From Palaemon carinicauda (Eukaryota > Arthropoda > Malacostraca > Decapoda > Palaemonidae): a stretch of 64,000 nt of DNA. Each line of letters opens with the position of its first letter. Position 1 is the first letter of the stretch. The notes under the pieces are model-generated. The model made no database searches, was not told where the DNA came from, and saw only the letters and a list, made by a program, of their open reading frames with translations. Position numbers and translations under genes: made by a program. This document shows, in pieces, positions 25,322 through 36,346 of this stretch. The DNA lies in the NCBI RefSeq assembly GCF_036898095.1, contig NC_090766.1:31390472-31454471 (forward strand), written 5' to 3'.

Positions 25322-27930
25322 CTATTTCTGTCTAGGGTTCCTCCCTCTGCCTTTAGCCTTTGGAGGAGCTGACTTTCCTCTGCCCATAGGTTTTGCTACA
25401 AAGGAGGGGCAGCTGAGGCTCTTGGCTGGGAGTGGTGCCACGATTGTGGTCTTAGGTTGTGGAGTTGGCTGCTGTTGCATTGTGCGAAAGGAAGCAGCCT
25501 TTTGCATTGCGGTGTCCTGCGTCTCTTTCCTCCAAGTATCTAAAGTAGAGGAAACTGCTTGCTTACAAAAGAGGAGAGGTTGTAGAGGGACCGAGTTTCT
25601 CAAATCTGATCTCTCGGCCTTACCGATGCTCCTATGAAGTCTGGAAACTACTGATTCCCTGCTTTTGAGGAACCCTATTGCCCCACAGGGTAGCTGTTGT
25701 AGCAGTTAGGAAGTCCATTGCCTTGGCTCCAGCAGCTAGGGCTTCCTGTAGGGACTACATGGAGTCTTGGTTTGACAGGTCCTCGAGACTCGCTAGGTAG
25801 CCGACTGTACCAGACCACGTGTCAAACCAAGATAAAGCCTCCAGGAGGGACATTGAAGCCGATTCCATTGCCGAGGCTCCTCACCTTGTAAAAGCACTTT
25901 TGCCTTATAAACGGAAATTGTAAAAGTTTATGGGATCCCTGAGACTTCAAGGATGCCGTCTCTCCCGAGACAGCTTGCGAAACCTTCCTCAGATGGCCTG
26001 CAGTGTGAACAGACCAGGGAAGTTCAATTCTGGTCTTAGGGTTCGGTGGAGGATGACATAGCCTGTCTAAAGCTGGAGCGTCAGTATGTCGAGGAGAGAG
26101 ATGCAAATCGCCGAGGCCTGAGATATAACACATAGTTCTTAGAGCCCTTAAATAAGAGGACTCTAAGTTCTTTGACGGCTGCTCTTCCGAGGAATCCTCA
26201 GGCTGCGCTAATTCCTCGCGAGTTATTACAGGGGGAAGGGCGATAGAAGTCGGAGTGTCTGGAGGTAACGGCAAAGTAGGAGACCATATTACCATTGTTA
26301 CAGGGGATGGCTGAGTGCTGGATAATGGCGCCGCGAGCGACTGACCTTGCGTGGATGTAGACGGTCTAGGAGAAGGTGACCAAATTATCGGTACTGACAT
26401 AGTAGGATTCGTAGAGATTCCTCTTTTTGAAAGGTCTAAAGTACGAGGTGGAAGAGATCGAATTTATCAGCGATTTGGCCTTTTTCCTCTGCTCTTAACA
26501 GAAGAGAAGAAGGGTTGAACCCCTACGTCTTCTTCTGAGGTATTTTAGAGGCTCGTATTCCGTAACTCATTAGGGAGCAAGGGAACCGGGGAGGTTGTCC
26601 TGTCTGAAACACGAGGGCAATTTGATTGACCCTGAGAGAGTATGATCAGAGACTGGCACAATCGCGAAGTCAAAGGGCGAGAGTGCTCTTTCTCTAATGA
26701 TACAGAGCGAGGGTGAGGAGAAGTGCTCTTTCTGATTTTCCTGGAGCGATCGGAGATCCTCAAACTAATATATGAAGGAGAGGGTTTGAGGTCAGGGCAC
26801 GCTTTTCCCTTGGCCGCACGCCTGGCGCGATTAGATGAAAAATCGTAGGTAGAGCTTTTCTTAAGGGACCGCTTATTACGCTTTGGAGAGCTCTCTTGTG
26901 ACGAAGAGCGAGAACGTAACGTAGCGCTCTTTTTTTTCCAGCGCTTAGATGATCTCTTGTGAGAGGAAGACGACAGCGAAGCGGAACTAGAGGAAGCGCT
27001 CTTCTTAGGTTTGCGACGAGAGCGCTTATAGTCTTGCGGCAAGATGTCTCGTGAAGAGACAGAAGGCGAGGAAGAGCAAAAACGATGATGTCTCTTCCTA
27101 TGTCGCCTGTCTCTTCGGCGAGAGCGTCTTGGCGAAGGAGAGTGAGCTCTCCTTTTCCTCTTCTCTCTCTCCCTCTTAGCCTCCGAAAAGGGTGAGGACA
27201 ATGATGATGATGAGGAGGAGGAGGAGGAGGTACTGTGATGTTTACGCTTGTGATGCTGTGATTTTGTAGAAGCGCAAACGGTGTGATAAGTAGGCGTTGC
27301 AGAAGCTGAAGTTACTACATCCACTGAAACTTCAGCGGGGGCCGAATGAGTTGACGGGAGGTAGGCGAGGTTCGGAACTCCTGACGGTTCCAAAACAGAA
27401 AGTACCTGAGGCACCACCTTGTCCGCAAGGAACTAGTTCCAAAATTCCACCGAAGGAGAACCAAGAAGTCCAAGGGCAGGCCATACCGCTCGTACATGAT
27501 CTGGAATGGAAGCGGTAAGGGAGTCATTCCCGGTGGCGGAAATCATTGCCCCACTAGGGGAGGCAATAGGATCCGCCTGACCAAGAGAAAGGGGGTTAAA
27601 TCAATGGTGCTACTCTTCCTTGACTTCCCCCCGGAGGAGGGAGGCAAGGAAGAGTCTGAAGGGAGAGAATGAGAGGCCGAAGAAGAGGCCCGAGACTCCT
27701 TACCTTTCGACGATGAACCTGGAGGTAATGAGTCCCTCTTGGATTTCTTCTTCTTCCTCTTCTCAAACTTTCCCACTAAGAGGACGACAACTGTCTACAT
27801 ACTTGGCAGGGGGAGCCTTCAGAACACCCATGACCTATGCACGCAAGGCATAAGGAATGACGATTCACCTCCAGCGGCGACATAAAGGTGCCACAGGATT
27901 TCAGGGGAACCCCGGGACGCTTCCTCATAA
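25322..27930 (-). pseudogene. DIRS A ORF1 (gag-like), Ser/Arg-rich
   Basis: The N-terminal part (27,900-27,800) encodes a Cys cluster beginning 'CGTFMSPLEVN' and spaced C-x2-C-x4-C-x5-C-x2-C. It ends at a stop soon after. Next come a Lys/Ser-rich piece (27,543-27,776) and a 290-codon frame (26,545-27,417) with poly-Ser and dense R-R/R-S/K-R repeats like splicing-factor RS domains. A Pro/Thr-rich acidic frame (25,822-26,400) and a basic Gly-Lys linker (25,322-25,603) complete it. It probably binds element nucleic acid. RS-type composition and position mark it as ORF1; I know no catalytic role. Stops divide it into four pieces. Confidence 0.65.
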
Positions 27931-28140
27931 TAGAGGACATCACATCTAACAAAGAAAAAAGAAACAGAATTAATCAAAAACCCAACAAAGAAAGGCTAAT
28001 CTGCCAGTCAAACAAAAGCAGGAGCAGCGGCGTTACCACTGCGACGGCTAAAATTCGATTGAAGGTAAACAGTAGCTACCGACTGGCAATCCCCCACCGC
28101 TAACAGTTGGATAACTACCTGCCCGGTCGTTAACGACCTT

Positions 28141-28562
28141 GTTAAGGTTTTTCTGCTGTATTTTCCACCTCATGCTAGAATATCTCCTTATAGTAAAGAA
28201 TGGGGGTTTGTATCAGTGTGGGAACAACAATTAACTAAGTGGGCATGAATATTACTGTACCTGGAAAAGCTGGGTGTTTAAAGTGTCAAAGCACCAGGAT
28301 TAACGAGCACACCGTGTAAGACACCATCTAATCCCCCGCAGGTGAGCCGATTAGTTTATAGAGTATCCTGAAAGAGGATTGATCCTTCAGATTTAATGAG
28401 ATTGATTGAAGATTGTTATCAAAAGTGTAAACAAATACATAAGAAAAGACTCATCACTAATAAAAGTAAAACCACATAATATCAGAGGAGCAAGAATAAA
28501 AAATCTGAACATCATTTTAGGGCTATGAAAATGGCCATACCTGTTGAGATTACATATAAATA
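28141..28562. other. No recognisable feature; upstream flank of DIRS A
   Basis: Probably the outer part of the DIRS A upstream region, but no terminal repeat could be matched with confidence. Confidence 0.35.
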
Positions 28563-28950
28563 TTATGTAGGATGCTATAAGCTTAAAAGGTTCCAACAGG
28601 GAAAATAGTCTAGTTAGAGAAGAAATTAAGAAAACCGATGTGTGACTGAGTGTACCTTCAAGCAAGAGAACTCTAACCTAAGACAGTGGTACAGAGGTTA
28701 TGGCACTACCCATGACTAGAGAACAATGGTTTGATTTTGGAGTATCCTTCTCCTAAAAGAGGTGCTTACCATAGCTAAAGAGTCTCTTTTACCCTTACCA
28801 TGTAGAAAGTAGATACAGAACAATTACAGTGCAGTAGTTAACCCCATGAGCGAAAAAGAATTATTTGGTAATCTCAGTGTTGTAAGGTGTATGAGGACAG
28901 AGAAGAATGGGGAGAGAATAAGCCAGACTATTCGGTGCATGTGTAGGCAA
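28563..28950 (-). mobile_element. Non-LTR retrotransposon 3' end copy (reverse)
   Basis: Reverse-complement copy of the tail family. On the plus strand it reads 'aaccgatgtgtgac', 'agacagtggtacagaggttatgg', 'aaccattg'-type words and 'ctcttttacccttacca', in the reverse order of the landmarks at 1,860-2,435. It lacks the (AAT)n tail. Confidence 0.75.
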
Positions 28951-29559
28951 AGGGAAAATAAGCTGTAACCAGAAAGGTATCTAGTGTAGTACAATCTGGC
29001 CAGTCAAAACGACCCAATAACTCTCGCAGTAGTATCTCAACAGATGGAATAGGGATAGAATAAGCTGAATAAATAGAGGAAATGGCAGTAGAAATGATGT
29101 ATGTAGATGGAAATAAAAAATCAAAGAATATAATTTTGTAATGAAGATTCTCTTGTTTTAAGAACAAGAGGTTTGTTTTTAGATCAGAACGAATACGATT
29201 AAAAGCCACGATTATTTACGGCTAAAATACTACAAATTTTAAAAGTAAGTTGTATTTTTCTTAGCTACACAAACCTGAATTCTTTATGTGGGTTAGCTCT
29301 GTTATAGATTTGTTACAAAAAAATTGATGAAATATCGTGGGGCTAGCAACATTGTATGGTTGCAGATTATTCCCACCTGGCTCAGGGTGTCGGAGCTAGC
29401 TCCTTTGTTATCACTCTGATCTTGGTCAGGACTTGTAGCGTGAATGAGGTGGGAAATATGAATAAAATAGAGAGGCACTCAGTAAAACGCATTCCTCACC
29501 GCAGAAGCTTATTTCTCGACTATTTGCTTGCCCTTAAACCTTGACATGTATTAATTGGT
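28951..29559. other. No recognisable gene
   Basis: AT-rich. 'ttagctacacaaacct' at about 29,260-29,275 is the inverse of 'aggtttgtatagcta' at about 29,818-29,832, so the pair may be ends of a small element that surrounds the repeat at 29,560-29,815. Confidence 0.35.
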
Positions 29560-29815
29560 GTTGATTTTCATACACTCAAATATAAACCAAATTTGAAGTC
29601 TCTGTGACAACAATGTACAAAATTGTAGCTGATTTCATGAATTGGACATTTTCCTTGACTGTAACCTTCCAAAATTTAATCATTTGCAGCTTTTTACATA
29701 GCAGTTAATCCCTGCACGTTTCATTAATCTACAATTAAAATTATGCCCAGGAAGCTGTTCACAAACAGGGGGTAAAACATAACCTCCTTCCAATTTTGTT
29801 GGCAGAGGTAATGAT
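29560..29815 (-). repeat. ACCTCCGCCAA-ended dispersed repeat
   Basis: On the plus strand it reads 'tcatacactcaaatataaacc', 'tctctgtgacaacaatgt', 'gaattggacatttt', 'cttccaaaatttaatcatt', 'aggaagctgttcacaaacag' and 'ataacctccttccaattttg', ending near 'cagaggtaatg'. It is the reverse complement of 53,086-53,450 with the same word order. No coding capacity. Confidence 0.85.
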
Positions 29816-30179
29816 TTAGGTTTGTATAGCTAGGAATATTACTAATTACTTTTGAAATTAGTGCAGTAGTTTGTTCCTACTCAAATACAAAAGCTTGTCA
29901 CTTACATGGGAATCTTCCTTGGAATGTCCTCAGCTATAAAATTTAGGGCATTTGTCTGACCCTTAACCCAAAGTATCCATTCATGCTTGGCTCATGAGAG
30001 AGCCGAAGAGCAGGACACACAGCCTTATTTGAAATAAAGGTAAGTGATGGAGAGTCACAACCCAACAAGTTTGGCCTTTGTAAAAACATCTTCAATGTAG
30101 GTACTCCCAAGAGAATAAAGAAGAAACTATTCACTCTACTCTCATACTATAATTACGATGAAGTAATGGATGATGCAAC
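29816..30179. other. No recognisable feature
   Basis: Flanks the DIRS E recombinase; probably its downstream non-coding region. Confidence 0.35.
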
Positions 30180-31180
30180 AAAATGCTAGCTGTCCTGCAG
30201 GGGCACAGGTCTTTATATAAACTGTTGGGCAGCTACCACAGGACCTAAGGAGGAAGTATCCAGAGACCTGTACGAGCAGTCTTTCAAATATTACGCAGTT
30301 AAGGTGGCCTACCTTTTCATACACCTGAGCTGAGTCCCTATGTTTCCAAGTGGTTCTTGTAGAATGCCAAGGTTGCAGCAATACCACGGATATCATTATT
30401 GTTTCTCAGAGCCAGAATAAGATAGTATTCTTAGTTATTCTCTTCTTGTTTTTACCTGTGCATAAAAACAAGTTAGGGATGCCTGGACAAAAGGGTGCAG
30501 TCTTCTTTGGGGAAAGACAGACTGCCGTTACAGGTAATAACAAACTATCTGAATCATCAGTTACTTCCGTAATTGATGAAATGGAAAAGCAGCTAAATCG
30601 GTTGTCATTAATCAATGGATTTTGGGTCTTAACAACATATTCAGTTACAAATGAGAATGGCAGATCTTTCCATCCCCTGGGGTGTGACAGAAAATAAGAT
30701 GAGCCATGAACCTTAACCTCATGTTTTGAGGAAGCTAAGCAAGCAGGAAAACCATTTTTAAGGACCTTTGTACTGTACCTTTGTCACACTCCAAGATGAG
30801 GGTTTGATTTCCCAAGGTGGGCAAGACCGCTCGAAACTTCTAATCAAACCCGAGAGTTCCCACGAGGAGGAAAGGACGATTTCCTTCAGTCGAAAGATTT
30901 GGCTCAAGGCTGAGCGATATCTTTTCACTGCCATGACTGAGAGAAGTTTCTCCAGCTGTAGGAAGACTAAAAAGTCCACAAATAGGGGAATAGTGGCCAG
31001 AGTGGAGAAATAGACCTTCCATCACACCAATAACAGAAGAGGGACCACTTTGCCTGGTAGACCGCAGCGGATAACTTGCGGAGATAATCTGAAAGCTGCT
31101 TCGCAGTCACTCTCGAAAAGCCTCTCATTTGGAGGAGATGCTGGATAACCTCAACCCGTGAAGACATCGGCACTGAACTG
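30180..31180 (-). pseudogene. DIRS E tyrosine recombinase
   Basis: Read on the minus strand, this matches DIRS A block by block. A core-binding part (31,173-30,967, 'MRGFSRVTAKQLSDYLRK' and 'VYQAKWSLFCYWCDGRSISP'-like) comes first, followed by 'AVKRYRSALSQIF' with 'SFERSCPPWEIKPSSWSV' (30,930-30,790). Then come a 'LFLCTGKNKKRITKNTILFW' block (30,455-30,400) and 'DIRGIAATLAF' (30,390-30,360), which holds the remaining Arg of the H-x-x-R pair (the His position is Asp). A terminal block (30,320-30,220) resembles A. The catalytic box I helix seen in A (AKRVSE) is missing, and stops are frequent, so it is dead. Confidence 0.75.
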
Positions 31181-31456
31181 CCTCATGAAACTTCACTTGA
31201 GGTTGTCGAAGAGGATTTGGTTGCTCTGGAATTTCTCTTGAGACTTCTACAAGAAAAATTAGAAGTTCCGCATACCACTCCACTTGAGGCCACTTTGGTG
31301 CACCTGGCGTTACTCTTAGCTTTTGACACATTCATATCTTGTTCAAGACCTGACAAATCAAGCAGAACGGGAGAAGGCATAAATGTCCATTCCATCCCCA
31401 GGTTGTTGAAACTTGAAAAGTATCTTTCAGTACTGCAGCTTGGTCTGGGACTGTAA
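31125..31456 (-). pseudogene. DIRS E linker after RNase H
   Basis: The minus-strand frame 31,125-31,331 encodes 'WPQVEWYAELLIFLVEVSRE', equivalent to 'WPSREWYADLLYLLVQVPRF' in DIRS A (23,560-23,620). The adjacent frame carries 'LLDLSGLEQDMNVSKAKSNA'. This linker joins RNase H to the recombinase. The RT and most of RNase H of this element are not found, so it has a large internal deletion on its upstream side. Confidence 0.65.
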
Positions 31457-31654
31457 GGGGCTAGGATGTACTCCTGTATGCACAGAGAACTTTTCCTGAC
31501 AAGAGAGAGCTGGAGGAAGTAATCTAGGTGACCTACTTTATCTCAGGGAATTTTCTTCATCGGAAATTTGTCTATTAACAATGAGGTGATCAGATGACGG
31601 CAAAATACGGACAATTTATTCAGCTTTCGAATACAGTTTTTGGGGTCTTTCTAT

Positions 31655-31840
31655 ATTTGTTATTTTGTTAGTGGCACTATATTGACACATAACGTCATTA
31701 CTCACACAAAAAAAAATTTTTTTGCAAATCATAAGCCTGTTAGAAATTTTATCACAACCAGAATCATCATAGGGTCAAGTAATCACACGGGATGTCTAAC
31801 TTGATTCAATAGGGGTATATCAAACTTTTGAAAATAAATT
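31655..31840 (+). repeat. Dispersed repeat R2
   Basis: Words 'ttgttagtggcacta', 'taacgtcattactcac', 'cataagcctg' and 'atcacaaccagaatcat' occur in the same order at 55,990-56,170 with moderate divergence. No coding capacity and no family name recognised. Confidence 0.7.
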
Positions 31841-31912
31841 AATTACATTGCATCTAACCACTATCTGCACACATGGAGATTCTCAAAGATCATTAATACG
31901 TCTGATAAGGCT

Positions 31913-32260
31913 TGTAAGGGGCGAATGAGAGATCATAACCAACTGATGCTTTATTCTCAGAACAGGTGATTGACATAGAAGTCTGCGGACGGATACGTAG
32001 CAAGGCCCCCCTATGTTTGTGACTGACTGCCACAGACAGGTAAAATATGCTAGGCATTTGTGTTTCTTTATGTTAACATATTTACAAATAGCAAGGCCCA
32101 ACATTAACATAAAATGATGAATGATACATGAATAAAAAAAAAAGAGATGATTCTGCACAAGATGATATAAATAACATTTACAATGAAATAATAGGAAAAT
32201 ATGTATAAGTGAAAAAAGGGAATTCATAAAGTAAAAATGCTGTAGGACATTGTCCTTACA
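31913..32260 (-). repeat. Gypsy C 3' LTR
   Basis: 348 bp. It begins 'tgtaaggggcg' and ends 'tgtccttaca' on the plus strand, giving the short terminal inverted repeat TGTAAGG/CCTTACA. Similar to 36,981-37,323, with several substitutions and a small indel near 31,995-32,035. Confidence 0.92.
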
Positions 32261-32292
32261 AATACTGGCCCCCATCCCCCCCCCCAGACAAT
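32261..32292 (-). promoter_or_regulatory. Gypsy C polypurine tract
   Basis: Directly upstream of the 3' LTR, the minus strand reads a run of G interrupted by A/T ('ctggggggggggatgggggc'). This is the expected position and composition of the plus-strand primer. Confidence 0.75.
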
Positions 32293-32446
32293 TAATAAAA
32301 GACCTTTCAAAGATTGGATGACAAGAGAGAACAGGCAAAATTAAAATAAAACACTAAATATCAGTCTCTGTAGCGTGCTGATAGTTTCAGACGGCCTCTT
32401 CTTCGGGATACCAGCGTCAGTGGATCATTGTCAGCGATCCCTGTGC

Positions 32447-33357
32447 TTACGTCTTGTGACTGCAGGATGCCGCCCCGTTCGGGGCATCCGGGGGTTTGAC
32501 TGCTGCTTGCGGTCTTCCTGGACCGTGTTTAGTGTGTCTTGCCCTGGCTTCCTCTGACTTGTTTTGGGGAGGTATGCGAGGTCGTCGCCCTTGTTGCACT
32601 TGAAGGTCGTTGTCTTCGGTGTGCGACAGTTTTAACCTATCCACTAATATTCAGTCTTTCATCCCATGCACCATGATCTTGAAAGCCTTTTCCTTCCTCT
32701 CTAGGATGTGGTACGGCCCCTTGTATGGCTAAGTCGGTGGAGGGCAGTTGGCGTCCTGCCTTATGAAGACGTATGGGAAGGTGTTCAGGGCGGTTGGTTG
32801 GTAGTGAATTTCCCAACTTTTTAACATAGACAGGCGATGGTGATGTCGTAGCCCGGCTCGGCGGGGAAGAATTCGCCCAGAATGATGAGTGTTTCACCAT
32901 ACACCTTCTCGGTCGGGGAGGCGTCACCGTTGGACCTTAGGGCTGTGCAGAGGGCGAGGAGGACCCATGGTAGTTGATAGACCCAGTGTTCGTCTGTAAA
33001 TCTGGCCATTAATGCCGCCTTCAGGGAACAATGGCTTCTTTCGACCATGCCGTTTGATGCCGGGTTGTAGGCGGTTGTGCTGTGTAGATTAGATACCATT
33101 AGTCGGGCGAGGGACACCCATAGGTCCAAGATGAAGGCGGGGTCCCCTGTCGTTCGACTGACCAAGCAGGAGAGGAGAGCTTCGGCGCTCACGTCTGTAG
33201 ATGATTCGGCCATAGGTGTTGCCTCCAACCTTCTCGTTGAGCGATCGATGATTGTCAGTAAGTATCGGGCGCATCCTGAAGGCAGTAAGGGGCCTACCAC
33301 GTCTATGTGGATATGGCACAATCGTCGTCTGGGTTGTGGGAAGGTGCTGACTTCCAA
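32447..33357 (-). pseudogene. Gypsy C integrase
   Basis: The frame 32,821-33,357 encodes the integrase core: 'CHIHIDVVGPLLPSG' (first catalytic Asp near residue 19) and 'TIIDRSTRRLEATPM', then 'NPASNGMVERSHCSLKAAL', which holds the catalytic Glu. The middle block with the second catalytic Asp is scrambled ('GDPAFILDLWVSLARLM'), pointing to a frame change or loss there. Frames 32,637-32,927 and 32,447-32,644 carry the basic C-terminal tail. The integrase would join element cDNA to host DNA, but this copy is not functional. Confidence 0.8.
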
Positions 33358-33387
33358 CTCGGTAAGTCGGCTGACTTTACAGGTTCG

Positions 33388-34248
33388 TCACGCCATGCAC
33401 GTCCGTGCCCATTCGCATGCGTCTTTCCTAATGCCTGGCCATATGAATTTTTCCGTCATCAGCTTGGTGGTCATCCTCATTGATGGGTGGGAGAGGCCAT
33501 GAACGACGTCGAATATTGCCCGTCGCCTCGATGGTGGTATAAAAGGTCGGGGATGACTCGTGCTTTTATCGCACAGTAGTATAGGGACGTTAGGGCTTAT
33601 TTCGACGTGTTCCCACTGCAAGGACGTCGAAGAGGCTCTTGTATCTGCCGTTGCGGGGTTGGTTGATTGTTCATGAGGGATGAAGTTATAGTTCAACCCG
33701 ATGTGGATGGAGTTGATGTTTATCCGTGACAGGGCATCAGCCACCGGGTTCTTGTTCTCTGGCATGTAGGTGATTGGCCAGCCGAATTCAGATATGGCTG
33801 CCAGGTGACATTGCTGACGGGCTGACCAAGTATCCCCAGGCTTGGTAAAGAAGTGGATCAGCGGTTGATAGATGGTGAACAAAGTCCCCTCTAGCAGATA
33901 CTTGAAATGCCTGACGGCGAGATATACCGTCAAGAGTTCATGGTTAAACGTGCTGTACCGTGTCTCGGGCAGCTTCAATTTCTTGCTGAAGAAGGCTAGA
34001 GGTTATGATTCGTTATTCACCATCTGCTCCAGGACAGCATCACAAGCTGTGTTGCTGGCATCTGGGGACAACCGGAGAGGGGCCTTGGGGTCCTGGTAAG
34101 ACAAAGTCGTGGCTCCGCAGAGGGTGACATTTGTTCGCTTGATGGCCTCTTGTTGAGGAGGACCCCATTGCAGTTTCTTTGGCCTCCCCTTCAGGATGCA
34201 GAGCAGGGGACTCATGATGGGGAGGAATCTCCTATAATAATTTGCCAT
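33388..34248 (-). pseudogene. Gypsy C RNase H and integrase zinc finger
   Basis: The frame 34,003-34,248 carries 'MANYYRRFLPIMSPL' (end of RT) and 'LSPDASNTACDAVLEQ', the start of RNase H (Asp-Ala-Ser). The frame 33,388-33,978 continues with 'YSTFNHELLTVYLAVRHFKY', 'TYMPENKNPVADALSRI' and 'HGLSHPSMRMTTKLM' with 'WPGIRKDACEWARTCMA', the H2C2 zinc finger region. One frame change and a stop near 34,000 lie between the two. It is the continuation of the RT at 34,249-34,880. Confidence 0.82.
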
Positions 34249-34880
34249 GCCAATGAACTTCTATAGACCTCTTATGGTGGTTGGCGTCAGGAACTTTCTG
34301 ACCGCATCGACCTTTGATGTCAAAGGGCGCACCCACTCCTTTGACAATTCGTGTCCCAGGAATTCTACCTTCTCGGCCCTGAATGTGCATTTGTTAAAAC
34401 GCACTATGAGGCCATTTTCTTGTGGTCATTTCAACACTGTTCTTACGTGCTGAAAATGTTCGTCCCGAGACTTGGGAAATAACAGGATGTCGTTGACGTA
34501 TACAGCGCAGAAAGATAGGTCCCCCAGAATGTTGTCCATTAGGGGCTAGAAGGTTGCTCCGTCGTTTTTGAGACCAAACGTTGAGTATGCGAAAACGTAC
34601 GATCCGAACGGGGTTATTATGGCTTCTTGGGAACGTCGTCGGGATGTACCGGGACCTGGAATTATGATTTCAGGAGGTCCATTGTGGTAAAAATTGTGGC
34701 CCCATGGAGGGTCCCAGTGAGATCCTGGATGCTGAGTAAGGGGTTGTGGTCATGTGTTGTAACCAGATTCAGACATCTGTAATCACCGCAAGGTCTCCAG
34801 CTGCCGTCGAGTTTCTTGATCATGTGTAGCGGTGAGGCCCAGTGGCTGGATACCATTTTACACACTCCCATTCGCTCCAT
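34249..34880 (-). pseudogene. Gypsy C reverse transcriptase
   Basis: The frame 34,662-34,880 encodes 'SHWASPLHMIKKLDGSWRPCGDYRCLN' within about residues 12-38, then 'GATIFTTMDLLKS', where the first catalytic Asp is in 'TMDL'. Downstream in other frames come a 'PFGS(Y)'-like block (about 34,610-34,560) and the Y-V-N-D-I-L-like catalytic box at about 34,505-34,485 on the minus strand. Several stops separate these. The usual Y-x-D-D appears as V-N-D, so a catalytic residue may be altered; base-level checking is needed because frames shift here. Confidence 0.7.
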
Positions 34881-35000
34881 CTCGAGGAATGCACATTTGG
34901 CATCCTGTAGTTTTTGTGGTGGCAGACATCTGAATTTGGAGTGAATTGGTGGGACTGTTGTACTTATGTGGTGATATATCCCATGCTTGGCGACAATTCC

Positions 35001-35567
35001 CTACAATTGTCGCAGTTCAGGCTTGAAGAGTTTGGGGAACTCTTGCAGGAGGCGGTTGTACTTGCTATGTGTGACGGAGAATATGCCGGGAATACTGGGC
35101 CCGTAGGAGAGTCGGTGGGACCGGTAGGTCTCTTGGTCGATAAGTCGTTTGCGAAGCACGTCTACTAGCAGACAGATGTGGGCGAGAAAATCAGTGACCA
35201 GGAGTGGTGTCTTGATGTCGGCTATCAGGAAAGGCCAGCTGAACTCTTGGCCCCTGAATGATAACTTCAGCGTTCTCGTCTCGTAAAAGGGGATGGGGCT
35301 GCCGTTCGCGGCAACCAGTGCGATCCTGTTGTCTGACGGGCGGCCGTTGTCCTGCTTCGTATGCGGAAACATAGAGACTGAAGTGCCAGTATCCACTAGG
35401 GACCTTCTCCACGAGTTTGCGCCGTGGATGTAGAAACCCACGGGGTTGAAGTTCAAAGGTTCCGTGGCTGTTTGTAGATATGGTCGCCTTATTAGTTTTT
35501 TGGAAAAGAGCATGGCCAGGCGCATTTTACAACTCTTTTCCCCCACGTGCGGTGGTAGTATCACCAT
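35001..35567 (-). pseudogene. Gypsy C aspartic protease region
   Basis: The 188-codon open frame encodes 'GFYIHGANSWRRSLVDTGTS' with the active-site triad Asp-Thr-Gly near residues 57-59, then 'IALVAANGSPIPFYETRTL' and 'FSWPFLIADIKTPLLVTDFL'. In related proteases the last motif normally reads G-A-D-F-L; here it is V-T-D-F-L. The protease would cut the element polyprotein. The frame ends in 'ELRQL' shortly before the RT frame, so a frameshift separates it from the RT. Confidence 0.82.
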
Positions 35568-35617
35568 CTTGATTGGTCGGGGATTTGTTGTTTATTTTCT
35601 TCTCGGTGCTGTTGATG

Positions 35618-36346
35618 CTAGTAGCGACGCGGTGGGGAGCGGAGACGTTGTTGGTGAGGTCTCCTCCCGTAGACCGCACGGACCCCTGCCTCCTCTGGTT
35701 CCGAGGGACATTCTTTCTCCTCTGTCACGGCGTTGATCGAGAAGGTGGCAGCGTATCTGGAGGCCCGGGCCGCCAAGTGAACCTTGTCAGCCTTTTCTAC
35801 CAAAGAGAGCATGTCCAGGTCTTCGACGCTTTCTAACTGGGCGCAGACATTCTTTGGAAGTCTACGCAGGAATATTTCTCGGGACAAGCTGACTTCATTA
35901 GGCCACCTGCTGCTGTCCAACTCGTCCACCTGCAACAGGTCCAGGACCTCATCCCAAGCGTCTGATGGGAGATTGTCCCCAAGGGGGGTTGACATCAGGT
36001 CGAGGGCGCACTGGGCCCACAGGGTCGCAGGGAGGCCGTGGACTTTTGACAGTTTCTTTTTCAGCTCAGTATACCATAGGGCTCCCGGTCTCTGCCTCAA
36101 CCAGGATGATATTTTCTTGAATGTGCCTGCCGCGAGCATCGCCATCATTGCCTCGTCTGTCACATTTGGGAGCCTGAAGTGTGGCTCGGTCCTCTGGAAC
36201 CATACAGTGGCCGCGTCGGATGTGAAAGGAAGCAGTTGTAACTTGTGGCCCGTTGCCACCTGCGTGATTTGAGTTACGATCGCGCCATGCCCCTTGGCTG
36301 CAAGGAGCGTATAACTATCAACGTCTGAGTCTGCCATTCTTCTCAC
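35618..36346 (-). pseudogene. Gypsy C gag
   Basis: A 242-codon open frame starting 'MRRMADSDVDSYTLL', with 'AATVWFQRTEPHFRLPNVTD' at about residues 44-63, the conserved gag segment of this Gypsy group (W-F-x-x-T-E-x-x-F). Next comes a helical region and 'LPKNVCAQLESVEDLDMLSL'. No zinc knuckle lies in the frame. The nucleotides around its start are duplicated in tandem, so an almost identical but truncated start lies at 36,743. It forms the capsid-like particle for element replication. Confidence 0.85.

Larger units (their letters stand above)
22199..28140 (-). mobile_element. DIRS-type retrotransposon A (tyrosine recombinase class)
   Basis: On the minus strand the element reads ORF1 (27,930-25,322), reverse transcriptase (25,300-24,660), RNase H and linker (24,330-23,488) and tyrosine recombinase (23,480-22,470), then a terminal module and the hairpin. 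DIRS elements replicate through a circular DNA intermediate and integrate with a tyrosine recombinase, so they lack LTRs and integrase, which fits this layout. Frameshifts and stops in all domains make it non-autonomous. The upstream end is not sharply defined; about 28,140 is an estimate. Confidence 0.8.

Noticed and set aside
25206..25637. 143-codon plus-strand frame, Cys/Leu-rich
   Set aside because: Shadow of the DIRS A RT/ORF1 region on the opposite strand.
35784..36272. 162-codon plus-strand frame
   Set aside because: Antisense to Gypsy C gag.
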